Translations under genes and position numbers: made by a program
Shown: in pieces, positions 7,290-15,172 of the stretch
Layout: each line of letters starts with the position of its first letter
How positions within the stretch are numbered: the first letter of the stretch is position 1
The notes under the pieces: model-generated
What the model was told of the DNA's origin: nothing
What the model saw: only the letters and a program-made list of their open reading frames with translations
Database searches by the model: none
Source: Oscillospiraceae bacterium
GTDB taxonomy: Bacteria; Bacillota; Clostridia; Oscillospirales; Oscillospiraceae
Reading direction: 5' to 3'
DNA: 35,535 bases
NCBI GenBank assembly: GCA_015067795.1
Contig: SVLU01000017.1
Coordinates: forward strand, 1 to 35,535

Positions 7290-9659
7290 TTATCTGATAA
7301 TACCGCCAAGTTCTTCCTTGAGAGCGGTAAGAATATTTGCAATAGTGGTATCAGCCATGTCGTCAGTAAGAGTCTGGTCGTCAGCTCTCAGCTTAAGAGA
7401 GAATGCTGTACTCTTCTTGCCGGCTGGAATATGCTCGCCCTTGTAGATATCAAAGAGCTTAACATCCTTAAGAAGCTTGCCGCCTGCCTTCTTGATGCAG
7501 TTAACAAGAGCCGCAATAGTGACCTCATCGTCAACAACTATCGCAAGGTCTCTTGTGCTTGCAGGGAAGCGTGGAATTGGCTCATAGCCCTTTTCTTCGC
7601 TTCTTGCGGAGATGCAGTTATTGAAGTCCAGCTCAACTGCATAAGCTTCGTTCAGGTCATAAGCACCTGCTGTAAGAGGATGAAGCTGACCCATAACACC
7701 CAGAGTGATGTCACCGGACTTGATAACAGCACAGCGACCCGGGTGGTAGGAAGCGTTTTCAGTCTCAGCGGTAAAGCTTACGTTTTCAACTCTCAAGCCA
7801 CGAAGGATAGCTTCAACATAGCCCTTCATCTTGAAGAAGTCCACACCGCCGTAAGCACCCAGAGTAATGATAACTCTTTCATCAGGCAGCTCTTCGCCAT
7901 TCTTTCTGTAAACCTTAGCCAGCTCATACAGCTTTACGTTTTCGTTGCGGTAGCTGTTGTTGCGGCTGAGGATATCCAGCATGGATGGCAGAGAAGTTGT
8001 ACGCATGATGCTTGTATCCTCTCCGAGAGGATTGAGGATAGTAACGCTGTCTCGAAGAGTGCTGTCAGCAGGCATACGGATTTTGTCATAAGCGGAAGGG
8101 CTGATGAAGGAATAGGTGTAGATTTCAGAGAAGCCCATAGCTCTGCACAGGGCTGCAACCTGACGTTCAAGGGCCTGCTTTTCTGTAAGCGCACCCATTG
8201 TTGTCTCACCCTTAAGCATGGATTCCTGAATTTCATTGTAGCCGAAAAGTCTTGCAACCTCCTCAGCAAGGTCGGAGTAATGCTCAACGTCACCACGCCA
8301 GGATGGAACTGTAACAACGCCGTCTTCGACAACGAAGCCCAGAGTTGTGAGAGCCTTAATCATGTATTCTTCGGAAATATCAGTACCGAGAAGTGCATTG
8401 ATCTTATCAGCATCAAGGTTCATCTTAACAGGAACGTATTCCTTGCCAACCACGTCAATGATACCGTCGATGACTTCACCTGCACCCAGCATTTCAACAA
8501 GCTCGCAAGCTCTCTGAACTGCTGCATAGGTATTTTCAGGGTCAAGGCCCTTTTCAAATCTGCCGGAAGCATCGGTACGCATGGTAAGTCTTGCAGCGGT
8601 ACGTCTTATGGAAGTTCCGTTGAAGTTTGCGGATTCAAATACGGCATACTGTGTATTTTCAGTAATCTCGCTGTTTGCACCGCCCATAACACCTGCTACG
8701 CCAACAGGCTTGTTGGCATCGGCAATAACCAGCATATTGCTGTCAAGCTTTCTTTCGGTGTCGTCAAGGGTCTTCATAATTTCGCCGTCCTCAGCACAGC
8801 GAACCACGATCTTACCCTCATCAAGGCAGGCATAGTCAAAAGCGTGCATTGGCTGACCGTATTCCAGCATTACATAGTTTGTGATGTCAACGATGTTATT
8901 GATCGGACGAACACCGGAAGCACGAAGTCTCTGACGCATCCACAGTGGGGATGGTTCGATCTTGATGTTCTTGATCATTCTTGCGGTGTATCTTGGGCAA
9001 AGCTCAGGAGCCTGAATTTCCACCTTGAGATGCTCATTGATGTCGCCGCCAACACCCTTAACAACAGGTGTGTGGAGCTTAAGCTCTGTTTCAAATGTCG
9101 CGGCAGTCTCTCTTGCCAGACCAATAACGGAGAGGCAGTCAGGACGGTTATTTGTGATTTCAAATTCAACGATGCTGTCATCAGCACCAATGATTGGACG
9201 GATATCATCGCCTGGGCTGCAGTCTTCCTGAATGATGAAGATACCGTCTTCGATAGCATAAGGGAAGTCGTGGGTGTCAAGGTTCAGTTCACCAAGAGAG
9301 CAGAGCATACCTTCGCTCATAATGCCGCGGAGCTTGCCCTTTGTGATCTTAACGCCGCCGGGGAGCAGGGACTTGTGGCAGGCAACAGGAACGAGGTCAC
9401 CTGCGTTTACATTCTGAGCGCCGGTAACGATCTGGAGGTTTTCTTCCTTGCCGATATCTATCTGGCAGACCCAAAGATGGTCGGAGTCAGGGTGACGCTC
9501 TAAGGAAACTACCTTACCTACTACTACGTTGTTTATTTCTTTGGAAGGCTCTTCGGTAGCTTCTACCTTGGAGCCGGATATAGTCATTCTTTCCGCATAT
9601 TCTCTGGCAGGCACAGTAACGTCAGTGAACTCAGCCAGCCATTTTCTTGAAAGCTTCAT
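7290..9659 (-). CDS. pheT: phenylalanyl-tRNA synthetase beta subunit
   Basis: Beta subunit of the alpha2beta2 enzyme that charges tRNA-Phe; this subunit carries the editing site. The 789-residue product has the standard length. Domains in order: N-terminal B1 (MKLSRKWLAEFTD), the tRNA-binding OB fold (about 40-155, GKVVSLERHPDSDHLWVCQID), the B3/4 editing domain (about 210-385, NIVDITNYVMLEYGQPMHAFD), B5 (about 405-475), the inactive class II-like core (RVIITLGAYGG region) and the C-terminal anticodon-binding FDX-ACB domain (from about 695, RFPASTRDLAIVVDDEV). It follows pheS after 146 bases that contain a dispersed repeat. Confidence 0.98.
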   Translation of the reverse strand: MKLSRKWLAEFTDVTVPAREYAERMTISGSKVEATEEPSKEINNVVVGKVVSLERHPDSDHLWVCQIDIGKEENLQIVTGAQNVNAGDLVPVACHKSLLPGGVKITKGKLRGIMSEGMLCSLGELNLDTHDFPYAIEDGIFIIQEDCSPGDDIRPIIGADDSIVEFEITNNRPDCLSVIGLARETAATFETELKLHTPVVKGVGGDINEHLKVEIQAPELCPRYTARMIKNIKIEPSPLWMRQRLRASGVRPINNIVDITNYVMLEYGQPMHAFDYACLDEGKIVVRCAEDGEIMKTLDDTERKLDSNMLVIADANKPVGVAGVMGGANSEITENTQYAVFESANFNGTSIRRTAARLTMRTDASGRFEKGLDPENTYAAVQRACELVEMLGAGEVIDGIIDVVGKEYVPVKMNLDADKINALLGTDISEEYMIKALTTLGFVVEDGVVTVPSWRGDVEHYSDLAEEVARLFGYNEIQESMLKGETTMGALTEKQALERQVAALCRAMGFSEIYTYSFISPSAYDKIRMPADSTLRDSVTILNPLGEDTSIMRTTSLPSMLDILSRNNSYRNENVKLYELAKVYRKNGEELPDERVIITLGAYGGVDFFKMKGYVEAILRGLRVENVSFTAETENASYHPGRCAVIKSGDITLGVMGQLHPLTAGAYDLNEAYAVELDFNNCISARSEEKGYEPIPRFPASTRDLAIVVDDEVTIAALVNCIKKAGGKLLKDVKLFDIYKGEHIPAGKKSTAFSLKLRADDQTLTDDMADTTIANILTALKEELGGIIR

Positions 9660-9701
9660 ATAATTATGTCCTTTCGTTTATATACAATTTATAGCACACT
9701 C

Positions 9702-9783
9702 TGTCATTGCGAGACGGTGTTTACACCGTCGTGGCAATCTTTTTCTGTAAGATTCCCTCGTCGCTACGCTCCTCGGAATGACA
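9702..9783. repeat. dispersed palindromic repeat, copy 3, inside pheST
   Basis: An 82-bp copy of the TGTCATTGCGAG...CTCGGAATGACA element with an extra GACGGTGTTTACACCGTC stem. It lies between pheS and pheT, so it is probably transcribed as a hairpin within the operon mRNA. Confidence 0.88.
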
Positions 9784-9805
9784 AATCGAAAAATTCATTC
9801 AAATA

Positions 9806-10831
9806 TTAAAACTGAGACAGGAAACGAGTGTCGTTTTCATAGATAAGTCTCATATCGGTGATAGCAAAGCGACGCATTGCAACACGTTCAAGACCTATAC
9901 CAAAAGCAAAGCCGGAGTATTCATCAGGGTCGATACCGCAGCCTGCAAGAACCTTTGGATGAACCATACCTGCACCGAGAAGCTCGATCCAGCCTTCACC
10001 CTTACATACACGACAGCCTTCACCACCGCAGGCGAAGCACTGAACGTCAACCTCACAGGAAGGCTCGGTGAACGGGAAGTGATGAGGACGGAAACGGGTC
10101 TTTGCTTCAGGACCGTACAGCTTTGCAACGAGTGCATTGAGAGTACCCTTAAGGTCGCCCATTGTGATACCCTTGTCGACTACAAGACCTTCGATTTGAT
10201 GGAACATTGGGGAATGAGTTGCGTCAACCTCGTCCTTACGGTAAACTCTGCCGGGGCTTATAATGCGGATAGGTGGCTTTGTTGCCTCCATAACACGAAC
10301 CTGAACAGGGCTTGTCTGGCAGCGGAGATGAACCTTTTCATCCTCGGTGATATAGAATGTATCCTGCCATTCACGAACTGTATGTCCCTCAGGAATGTTC
10401 AGCTTGTCAAAGTCATAAACAGACAGCTCTACTTCAGGACCTTCCGCAATGCTGAAGCCCATGCCAACAAAAATATCCTTAACCTCGTCAAGAACGATGG
10501 TCATTGGATGCTTGTGACCTGCGAGAACTTCTGTACCTGGGATAGTAACGTCTAACTTTTCGTTCTTAAGACGCTGTTCCAGCAGCTTTTCCTTAATAGC
10601 ACTGCTTGCTTCGCCCATAGAAGCCTCGATATCGGCTCTGACCTGGTTAGCTACCTGACCTACGATTGGACGTTCTTCAGGAGACAGCTTGCCCATCTGC
10701 TTCAAAATAGCGGTGATCTCACCCTTTTTGCCCAGATACTTAACACGAATACCGTCAAGCTCCTCCATTGTGCTGACATTCTTCAGCGCTTCCAAAGCTT
10801 CCGCTTTGATCTGTTCAAGTTTTGCTTTCAT
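9806..10831 (-). CDS. pheS: phenylalanyl-tRNA synthetase alpha subunit
   Basis: Catalytic alpha subunit of PheRS (341 residues, normal length). It has an N-terminal coiled-coil region (about 1-85) and a class II aminoacylation core: motif 2 FRPHHFPFTEPSCEV, the usual Cys-rich ACGGEGCRVC insert and motif 3 FGIGLERVAMRRF. GAGAGG precedes the ATG. Expression should be controlled by the T-box leader immediately upstream, so that low charging of tRNA-Phe allows read-through into pheST. Confidence 0.98.
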   Translation of the reverse strand: MKAKLEQIKAEALEALKNVSTMEELDGIRVKYLGKKGEITAILKQMGKLSPEERPIVGQVANQVRADIEASMGEASSAIKEKLLEQRLKNEKLDVTIPGTEVLAGHKHPMTIVLDEVKDIFVGMGFSIAEGPEVELSVYDFDKLNIPEGHTVREWQDTFYITEDEKVHLRCQTSPVQVRVMEATKPPIRIISPGRVYRKDEVDATHSPMFHQIEGLVVDKGITMGDLKGTLNALVAKLYGPEAKTRFRPHHFPFTEPSCEVDVQCFACGGEGCRVCKGEGWIELLGAGMVHPKVLAGCGIDPDEYSGFAFGIGLERVAMRRFAITDMRLIYENDTRFLSQF

Positions 10832-10862
10832 ATTAACCTCTCATTAATTAATGATTTTTGCA

Positions 10863-11100
10863 CAAAATAAAAATACCCCTCGTCCCAACACAGGACGAAA
10901 GGCAAACCTTCCGCGGTACCACCTGATTTCGGCACAGCCGCAGCTTTTCGGTATTTAACGATACCAACCGCCGGTGATTAGCCGGATGCTCCCGGGCGAA
11001 CTAAGCACATTTCCTGCAGGACACTTTCAGCCTGTGATGCCCACTCTCTGTCGCAGTCAAGAGGTACTATCTTCCCATTCAACGCAAATTTTTCATACCC
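10863..11100 (-). promoter_or_regulatory. T-box leader of pheST
   Basis: The invariant T-box sequence AGGTGGTACCGCGG lies on the minus strand at 10924-10911. It is followed by a terminator hairpin (10881-10897, CGTCC/GGACG arms) and a T-rich tail (10863-10876). Upstream is a typical Stem I with the AGAGAG motif (near 11047). A likely specifier codon, TTC for Phe, lies at 11000-10998 just before CGCCCGGGAG; I place it by analogy with other leaders and did not fold it. Uncharged tRNA-Phe would stabilise the antiterminator and switch on the synthetase genes. Confidence 0.93.
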
Positions 11101-11104
11101 TATT

Positions 11105-11133
11105 TTTATAACACATTTTATTAGTTTTCGCAA
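11105..11133 (-). promoter_or_regulatory. promoter of the T-box/pheST transcript
   Basis: TTGCGA and TATAAA on the minus strand with a 17-base spacer, just upstream of the T-box leader. Confidence 0.65.
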
Positions 11134-11154
11134 CATATTTTTTCTGATTTTGGC

Positions 11155-11188
11155 ATAAAAAGAGCGACCACTTTTCAGTGATCGCTCT
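11155..11188 (-). terminator. terminator of the 11213-12061 gene
   Basis: A 10-bp stem (11162-11171 with 11178-11187) followed on the minus strand by a T-run, just past the stop codon. Confidence 0.85.
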
Positions 11189-11212
11189 CAGTATCAAATT
11201 TCACTTCGAGCA

Positions 11213-12061
11213 TCAACCGCCAAGGAGATCCCAAATAGCACCTACATCTTCTGCTGTGAGCCATCCTGCATCATAAGCCTTGTCGATTCTCAGAAACTGG
11301 GAATCCTTGTAAACATACAGTGCAGTTGCTCCGCCCGGGAATGCAAACCAGTATCCTGCAGCATCTACATATACCATAGCGGCAGTTTCAAATTCAGCAG
11401 GTGTAATTACAGCAACCTCACAGCCGCCAAATATACCGAAATAGTTTCTGACATTTATATAACGATCTTCGTCATTCAACTGCTTGCGGAAATCAGCGAT
11501 CATCTGAGCTTCTAATTCTTCACTGAGTTCAACCTCAACATTTCTTACAAGAATTGAAGCAAGAGCGACAATATCACTGTTTGTAACTGCACCATCCCCA
11601 TTAATGTCAGCCCCGGCAAAGCCCTCGGCACTCAGTTCAGTATTGCCTACAATACTGCGTGCCATGAATATCAGATCGGAGTTGCTTCTGAAACCATCTC
11701 TGTCTGCATCGCCCTGACGAATATCGCCAACATAATACTGGTGTGTATTTGGTATAGCAGACGAAACACTTGTATTCTCCGCTAATAATTCAACAGCAGC
11801 AAGTGTAGCTTCCTCGGTCTTTTCCTCAAGCACCAGAACAAGATTTGTATATGTACCGCCAAAAGCACCCTTTCTGGTAAATTCAACTACTCTTTCCAGG
11901 TCAAGCTCCGGAAACAGTTCTTCATAACCATTTTCAACTGTAATACCGGATTTCAGTCTTACAACGATTTCGCCGGCTACAAAATCCTGTGCCGCAAAGG
12001 CTGTACCCGCAAAGGAAAATACCATTATGAGCGCAAGTACGATTGATACGAATCTTTTCAT
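11213..12061 (-). CDS. secreted dockerin protein: prodomain-like domain, dockerin, GWxTxED domain
   Basis: A 282-residue exported protein with four parts. There is a signal peptide (about 1-23, ends TAFAA) and an alpha/beta domain (about 25-110). That domain begins VAGEIVVRLK and ends SSAIPNTHQYY, which recalls the propeptide or I9-inhibitor fold of subtilisin-type proteases. A type I dockerin follows (about 117-175) with two calcium loops, DADRDGFRSNSD and ADINGDGAVTNSD. The C-terminal domain (about 205-282) has GCEVAVI, AGYWFAFP and GWLTAEDVGAIW. No protease or glycosidase domain is present. The start at MKRFVS is chosen for its AAAGGAG and because the signal peptide begins there. A sister protein lies directly upstream. 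I know of no assigned function; an inhibitor or a structural role in a cellulosome-like complex is speculation. Confidence 0.85.
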   Translation of the reverse strand: MKRFVSIVLALIMVFSFAGTAFAAQDFVAGEIVVRLKSGITVENGYEELFPELDLERVVEFTRKGAFGGTYTNLVLVLEEKTEEATLAAVELLAENTSVSSAIPNTHQYYVGDIRQGDADRDGFRSNSDLIFMARSIVGNTELSAEGFAGADINGDGAVTNSDIVALASILVRNVEVELSEELEAQMIADFRKQLNDEDRYINVRNYFGIFGGCEVAVITPAEFETAAMVYVDAAGYWFAFPGGATALYVYKDSQFLRIDKAYDAGWLTAEDVGAIWDLLGG

Positions 12062-12151
12062 TTGTTTTCTCCTTTCACAATTAAAAATATAATTTCCTAA
12101 GTATGCAAAACACTCCCCCAAAACTCGCATTTTGCACCATAAGTTATTTTA

Positions 12152-12180
12152 ATTTATATCATTCGCTATTGGCAATTACA
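12152..12180 (-). promoter_or_regulatory. promoter of the 11213-12061 gene
   Basis: TTGTAA and TATAAA on the minus strand with a 17-base spacer, about 90 bases before the ATG. The same -35 hexamer is used by the sister gene. Confidence 0.6.
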
Positions 12181-12199
12181 AGGGGCTTTTAATGATTTT

Positions 12200-12227
12200 G
12201 TAGACTTAAACAAAGGGTTATGTGCAA
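12200..12227 (-). promoter_or_regulatory. conserved upstream box A shared with the sister gene
   Basis: A 28-base stretch matches 13645-13672 at 23 positions, including TTAAACAAAGG and TGTGCAA on the plus strand. It ends 19 bases upstream of the -35 hexamer; the partner site ends 18 bases upstream of its own. The constant distance suggests an activator site. Confidence 0.6.
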
Positions 12228-12269
12228 TCTGACGACATTTTTCAGAACTTTTATGTTAATTTTAGTTCG

Positions 12270-12296
12270 TAAAAAGCGGCTGCAAACGCAGCCGCT
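12270..12296 (-). terminator. terminator of the 12312-13538 gene
   Basis: A perfect 8-bp GC-rich stem (12276-12283 with 12288-12295), a 4-base loop and a following T-run on the minus strand. Confidence 0.9.
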
Positions 12297-12311
12297 CCTG
12301 ACATAACAGAT

Positions 12312-13538
12312 TTAATTTCCACTATATACTTCCCAAATTCCTGCTGCATCCTCATCTGTGATCCAGCCTTCATTATATGCAAGCTCAAGAAGCAGAACGT
12401 CACCGTCATTGAACACATATATATCCTCCGCACTTGACGGGAATACAAATGTATATCCGCCGGCATACGCATATTCAAGAGCCTGTGTTCCGCCATTACC
12501 TCTCACTATATAAGCAACCTGACATCCGCTGTATGTGCCGTAATAAGTAAGTTTGTACAGGAACGGACGAATGTTATTTTTGCTTGCATAAACGATATAC
12601 TCAAAAGCAAGCTTTTCTTCCTTTTCTTCATCCATTTCTATGGCTTCTCTAACGATTTTTTTCTCTTCTTTATACTCAGAAACCAGCTTTTGATTAGCTT
12701 CGTAGACAGCCGCAAGGTCATCATCGGTTATCCAGCCTGCTTCATGAGCCTCCGCAACGCTCTTTAACCCAGTTCCATTGTACATAAGCAGATTTACGTT
12801 TTGAAAAGCATCAAAGGTATATTCCCCCACGGTCATAGTGGTAGTATATTCGCTGTAAATGGAGGAACCCATATAAATCGCTTCACATTCGTTATATGTG
12901 CCTAAAAGGACGAGAGGAGCTGCACTTCTGCCTCTTCTGCTGGAGGTATGCTTCCAGAATTCATCCAGAAGATATCTGTCCATATCTTCAATTATGATCT
13001 CCTCATCATCACTTACAAGCTTTTTCGCAAGATCAACAAGGTCAGAATTTGTGATAATTCCATCGCTGTTGAAATCCGCACCCAGAGCCTCAGTATCCTT
13101 AAGTTCTGCCAAGCCTACAATATAACGGGCAAGGCGGACAAGATCGCCGTTACTGATCATTCCATCCCTGTTTGTGTCACCCTTAACGATGTCCCCAACA
13201 TAATACCTGTTGTAATTATATTCAATACCTCCGATATTCGGATTACTCTTCAGCTTTTCAAATGCCGCATTAGTTGCCTCAACCGTCTTTTCTTTTAAAA
13301 CCAGCACCAATTCTATCCTTGTAATGTGGGCAAAATCATTGAAAACCTCAAATTCTTCTACATATTCCAGCTCCAGCTCCGGAAAAAGACTCATATAATC
13401 GCCGTCTTCAACTGTTACGTTATACCTCAGCATTACAATAAGCTGTCCCGGAACAAACCCTTCATCTGCAGCAAGTGCTGTGCCGCAGAGCGATAACACC
13501 ATAACAATCACAAGTATCATTGCTATTATCTTTTTCAT
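12312..13538 (-). CDS. secreted dockerin protein with two GWxTxED domains
   Basis: A 408-residue paralogue of the next gene downstream. It has a signal peptide (about 1-24, TALAA) and a prodomain-like alpha/beta domain (about 27-112, VPGQLIVMLR ... SNPNIGGIEYNYNRYY). The dockerin (about 118-176) has calcium loops DTNRDGMISNGD and ADFNSDGIITNSD. Two copies of the C-terminal domain follow, at about 211-282 and 332-406. Each has a short GTY..C strand region, a GYTF/GEYTF strand and the GWITD(E/D)D helix. A charged helical linker (about 284-315) joins the copies. The start at MKKIIA (13538) is chosen because the signal peptide begins there after an AAAGGGG. No catalytic residues are recognisable. 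Confidence 0.85.
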   Translation of the reverse strand: MKKIIAMILVIVMVLSLCGTALAADEGFVPGQLIVMLRYNVTVEDGDYMSLFPELELEYVEEFEVFNDFAHITRIELVLVLKEKTVEATNAAFEKLKSNPNIGGIEYNYNRYYVGDIVKGDTNRDGMISNGDLVRLARYIVGLAELKDTEALGADFNSDGIITNSDLVDLAKKLVSDDEEIIIEDMDRYLLDEFWKHTSSRRGRSAAPLVLLGTYNECEAIYMGSSIYSEYTTTMTVGEYTFDAFQNVNLLMYNGTGLKSVAEAHEAGWITDDDLAAVYEANQKLVSEYKEEKKIVREAIEMDEEKEEKLAFEYIVYASKNNIRPFLYKLTYYGTYSGCQVAYIVRGNGGTQALEYAYAGGYTFVFPSSAEDIYVFNDGDVLLLELAYNEGWITDEDAAGIWEVYSGN

Positions 13539-13573
13539 TTTCCTACCCCTTTCAAAAACAAGTTTTACATCAA

Positions 13574-13603
13574 ATAATTCATATATATATATATATGAAT
13601 TAT
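13574..13603. other. 30-bp perfect palindrome at a transcription start
   Basis: ATAATTC, sixteen bases of alternating AT, then GAATTAT form a perfect palindrome that overlaps the -10 hexamer of the 12312-13538 gene. It could be a repressor operator, a cruciform, or a hairpin at the mRNA 5' end. Confidence 0.6.
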
Positions 13604-13626
13604 AGCATTTTGCAAACTTTTTACAA
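13599..13626 (-). promoter_or_regulatory. promoter of the 12312-13538 gene
   Basis: TTGTAA and TATAAT on the minus strand with a 16-base spacer, about 60 bases before the ATG. Confidence 0.7.
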
Positions 13627-13644
13627 TATAAGTACACAATTTTT

Positions 13645-13672
13645 GTAACCTTAAACAAAGGAATTTGTGCAA
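13645..13672 (-). promoter_or_regulatory. conserved upstream box B shared with the sister gene
   Basis: Partner of 12200-12227 (23 of 28 identical), ending 18 bases upstream of the -35 hexamer. It lies between the terminator of the NlpC/P60 gene and this promoter, so it is not part of a coding region. Confidence 0.6.
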
Positions 13673-13679
13673 AAACACC

Positions 13680-13714
13680 AAAGAAAAGAGCGACCGTCAA
13701 AGACGATCGCTCTT
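13680..13714 (-). terminator. terminator of the NlpC/P60 gene
   Basis: A 13-bp stem (13686-13698 with 13702-13714, with a G-T pair), loop AAA and a T-rich tail on the minus strand, just past the stop codon. Confidence 0.88.
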
Positions 13715-13728
13715 AAGCTTGTCCGTTA

Positions 13729-14658
13729 TTAGTCGATAACGTTCTTAGCACCCCAGTATACTCTCTGATAATAAGAGGTATTCAAGCTGGAAATGATAAC
13801 GCCTGTTCTGGATGTGGAAGCGTGGATGAACTTGTCATTACCAATGTAGATACCAACGTGAGTTACGCTGTAACCGTTGGATGAGAAGAACACCAGGTCA
13901 CCGGGCTGAAGCTCGGACTTTGAAATGCTTCTGCCATCGTTTGCATACTGAGTGGAAGCTGTACGGTGCATACTGTAACCGAAATTGGACTTGTACACAA
14001 AGTATACAAAGCCGGAACAGTCAAAGCCACCTTCAGCAAGGTTTTCGCCGCCGTAAACGTAGCTGTAACCCTCGTACTGCAGAGCGAAATCAACGATTTC
14101 CTCTCTTCTGCCGGAATTTGTGCTGTTGCTGCCGCCGCCGGTATTACCGGAGCTGCCGGAGGATGAACCAATAATCTCCATCAGATCGGAACGCATATAG
14201 CCTGTCTTGCCGTTGTACTGAACCTTGTACCAGCCATTGTTGATGCCGATAACATTCATCTTAACGCCGGCGTTATATGTACCGAGAATTGTTGATGAGG
14301 TGTTTGGCTTGCTTCTCATGCGGCATCCGCTACCTGTAACCTTGCCGGTGGCATTGAAATTTTCCGCCTTGAGAACATCCTTCAGATAGTCAGTGGAAAC
14401 ATAGCCTACGATGCCCTGATAATTGATCTTGTACCAATCATCGTTGGTACATTCAAGGATTACCAGTCTGCAATTTCTGTTAACTCTGCCAAGGATGGAA
14501 TATGTAGTGTCCGGACCGGAACGAATATTCAACGCACTTGCCGTAACAGTTGCCGCACCGTATGCAATGGAACCTGCCGCACTTGCGGAAATTGCGAACA
14601 TCGAAAGGGTCATCGCAATTACAAGTACCATGACTACCAGCTTTTTAATTGTTTTCAT
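13729..14658 (-). CDS. secreted SH3b-SH3b-NlpC/P60 cell wall peptidase
   Basis: A 309-residue exported peptidoglycan peptidase. It has a signal peptide (about 1-27, SASA), two bacterial SH3 domains (about 34-95, ALNIRSGPDTTYSILG; and 103-164, CRMRSKPNTSSTILG), a Ser/Gly/Asn-rich linker (about 167-185) and a C-terminal NlpC/P60 domain. The catalytic Cys is in FDCSGFV, the catalytic His in THVGIYIG, and a third polar residue is in KFIHAS. The family cleaves D-Glu-gamma-diaminopimelate bonds in peptide stems. It starts 12 bases after the 97-residue gene, with AAGGAG overlapping that gene's end, so the two are probably co-transcribed. Confidence 0.93.
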   Translation of the reverse strand: MKTIKKLVVMVLVIAMTLSMFAISASAAGSIAYGAATVTASALNIRSGPDTTYSILGRVNRNCRLVILECTNDDWYKINYQGIVGYVSTDYLKDVLKAENFNATGKVTGSGCRMRSKPNTSSTILGTYNAGVKMNVIGINNGWYKVQYNGKTGYMRSDLMEIIGSSSGSSGNTGGGSNSTNSGRREEIVDFALQYEGYSYVYGGENLAEGGFDCSGFVYFVYKSNFGYSMHRTASTQYANDGRSISKSELQPGDLVFFSSNGYSVTHVGIYIGNDKFIHASTSRTGVIISSLNTSYYQRVYWGAKNVID

Positions 14659-14670
14659 AAGTAGAACTCC

Positions 14671-14964
14671 TTAATCCGCGGTCGCGAGAGCTCTTGTGAG
14701 CCAAACAGCAGCCAGATCCATGGCTACATAAAGGCTACCCTTTTCTGCTTTCTTAACGATCCTGTCTCTGGATTTAACAGCAGGATCAGTAAGCTGAAGC
14801 TGAATGGAAACCTTACTTGCGACCTCCATGTCTTTCACCGTCTTGGTTGCCAATATCTGGATCATGATGATGTACTTGTCAGTCATGCTGCCCAGATAAA
14901 TAAGATTGTCCTTCCTGCGAAGAGGAAAGCCTTTGTACTCAAGCATTACTTTTTTTGCTGCCAT
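14671..14964 (-). CDS. small conserved-looking protein of unknown function
   Basis: A 97-residue basic protein. I chose the ATG at 14964 because AAGGAGG lies at the right distance, although the frame stays open further upstream. It contains MLEYKGFPLRRKDNLIYLG, then TDKYIIMIQI and an amphipathic C-terminal half; there is no signal peptide or membrane segment. I do not recognise a family. It has a very good promoter and sits 12 bases upstream of the wall hydrolase, which suggests a housekeeping or envelope-related role. Confidence 0.75.
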   Translation of the reverse strand: MAAKKVMLEYKGFPLRRKDNLIYLGSMTDKYIIMIQILATKTVKDMEVASKVSIQLQLTDPAVKSRDRIVKKAEKGSLYVAMDLAAVWLTRALATAD

Positions 14965-15000
14965 TGTATTATCCTCCTTGCCTCGTGACATTGTAATCAA

Positions 15001-15029
15001 ATTGTAACACATTGTTTCCTGTTTGTCAA
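15001..15029 (-). promoter_or_regulatory. strong promoter of the 97-aa/NlpC-P60 unit
   Basis: A perfect TTGACA -35 and a TACAAT -10 on the minus strand with a 17-base spacer, about 40 bases before the ATG. Confidence 0.85.
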
Positions 15030-15103
15030 CGAGTTTATTGAAATTTTTTTGGTATAAATATGGCATTATTTGCCACTTTTTGGTAGTTTTTCTGATTTTG
15101 TCA

Positions 15104-15133
15104 CAAAAAGCGGATGACATAATACGTCATCCG
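15104..15133 (-). terminator. terminator of ireB
   Basis: An 8-bp stem (15111-15118 with 15126-15133) followed by a T-rich stretch on the minus strand, 40 bases past the ireB stop. Confidence 0.8.
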
Positions 15134-15172
15134 GAGTTTTTGCCGTGTAACAACACACTAAATATCGTGCCT

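Noticed and set aside
7122-9503. A 793-codon open frame on the plus strand opposite pheT
   Set aside because: It is antisense to an unmistakable pheT, shows no recognisable domain and has the Cys/Val-rich composition typical of a shadow frame.
645-9783. Dispersed repeats as a CRISPR array
   Set aside because: The copies are kilobases apart, palindromic, and have no regular spacers or cas genes nearby.
13581-13596. AT dinucleotide run as a plain microsatellite
   Set aside because: The flanking ATAATTC and GAATTAT extend it to a perfect 30-bp palindrome over a promoter, so it was reported as a possible operator.
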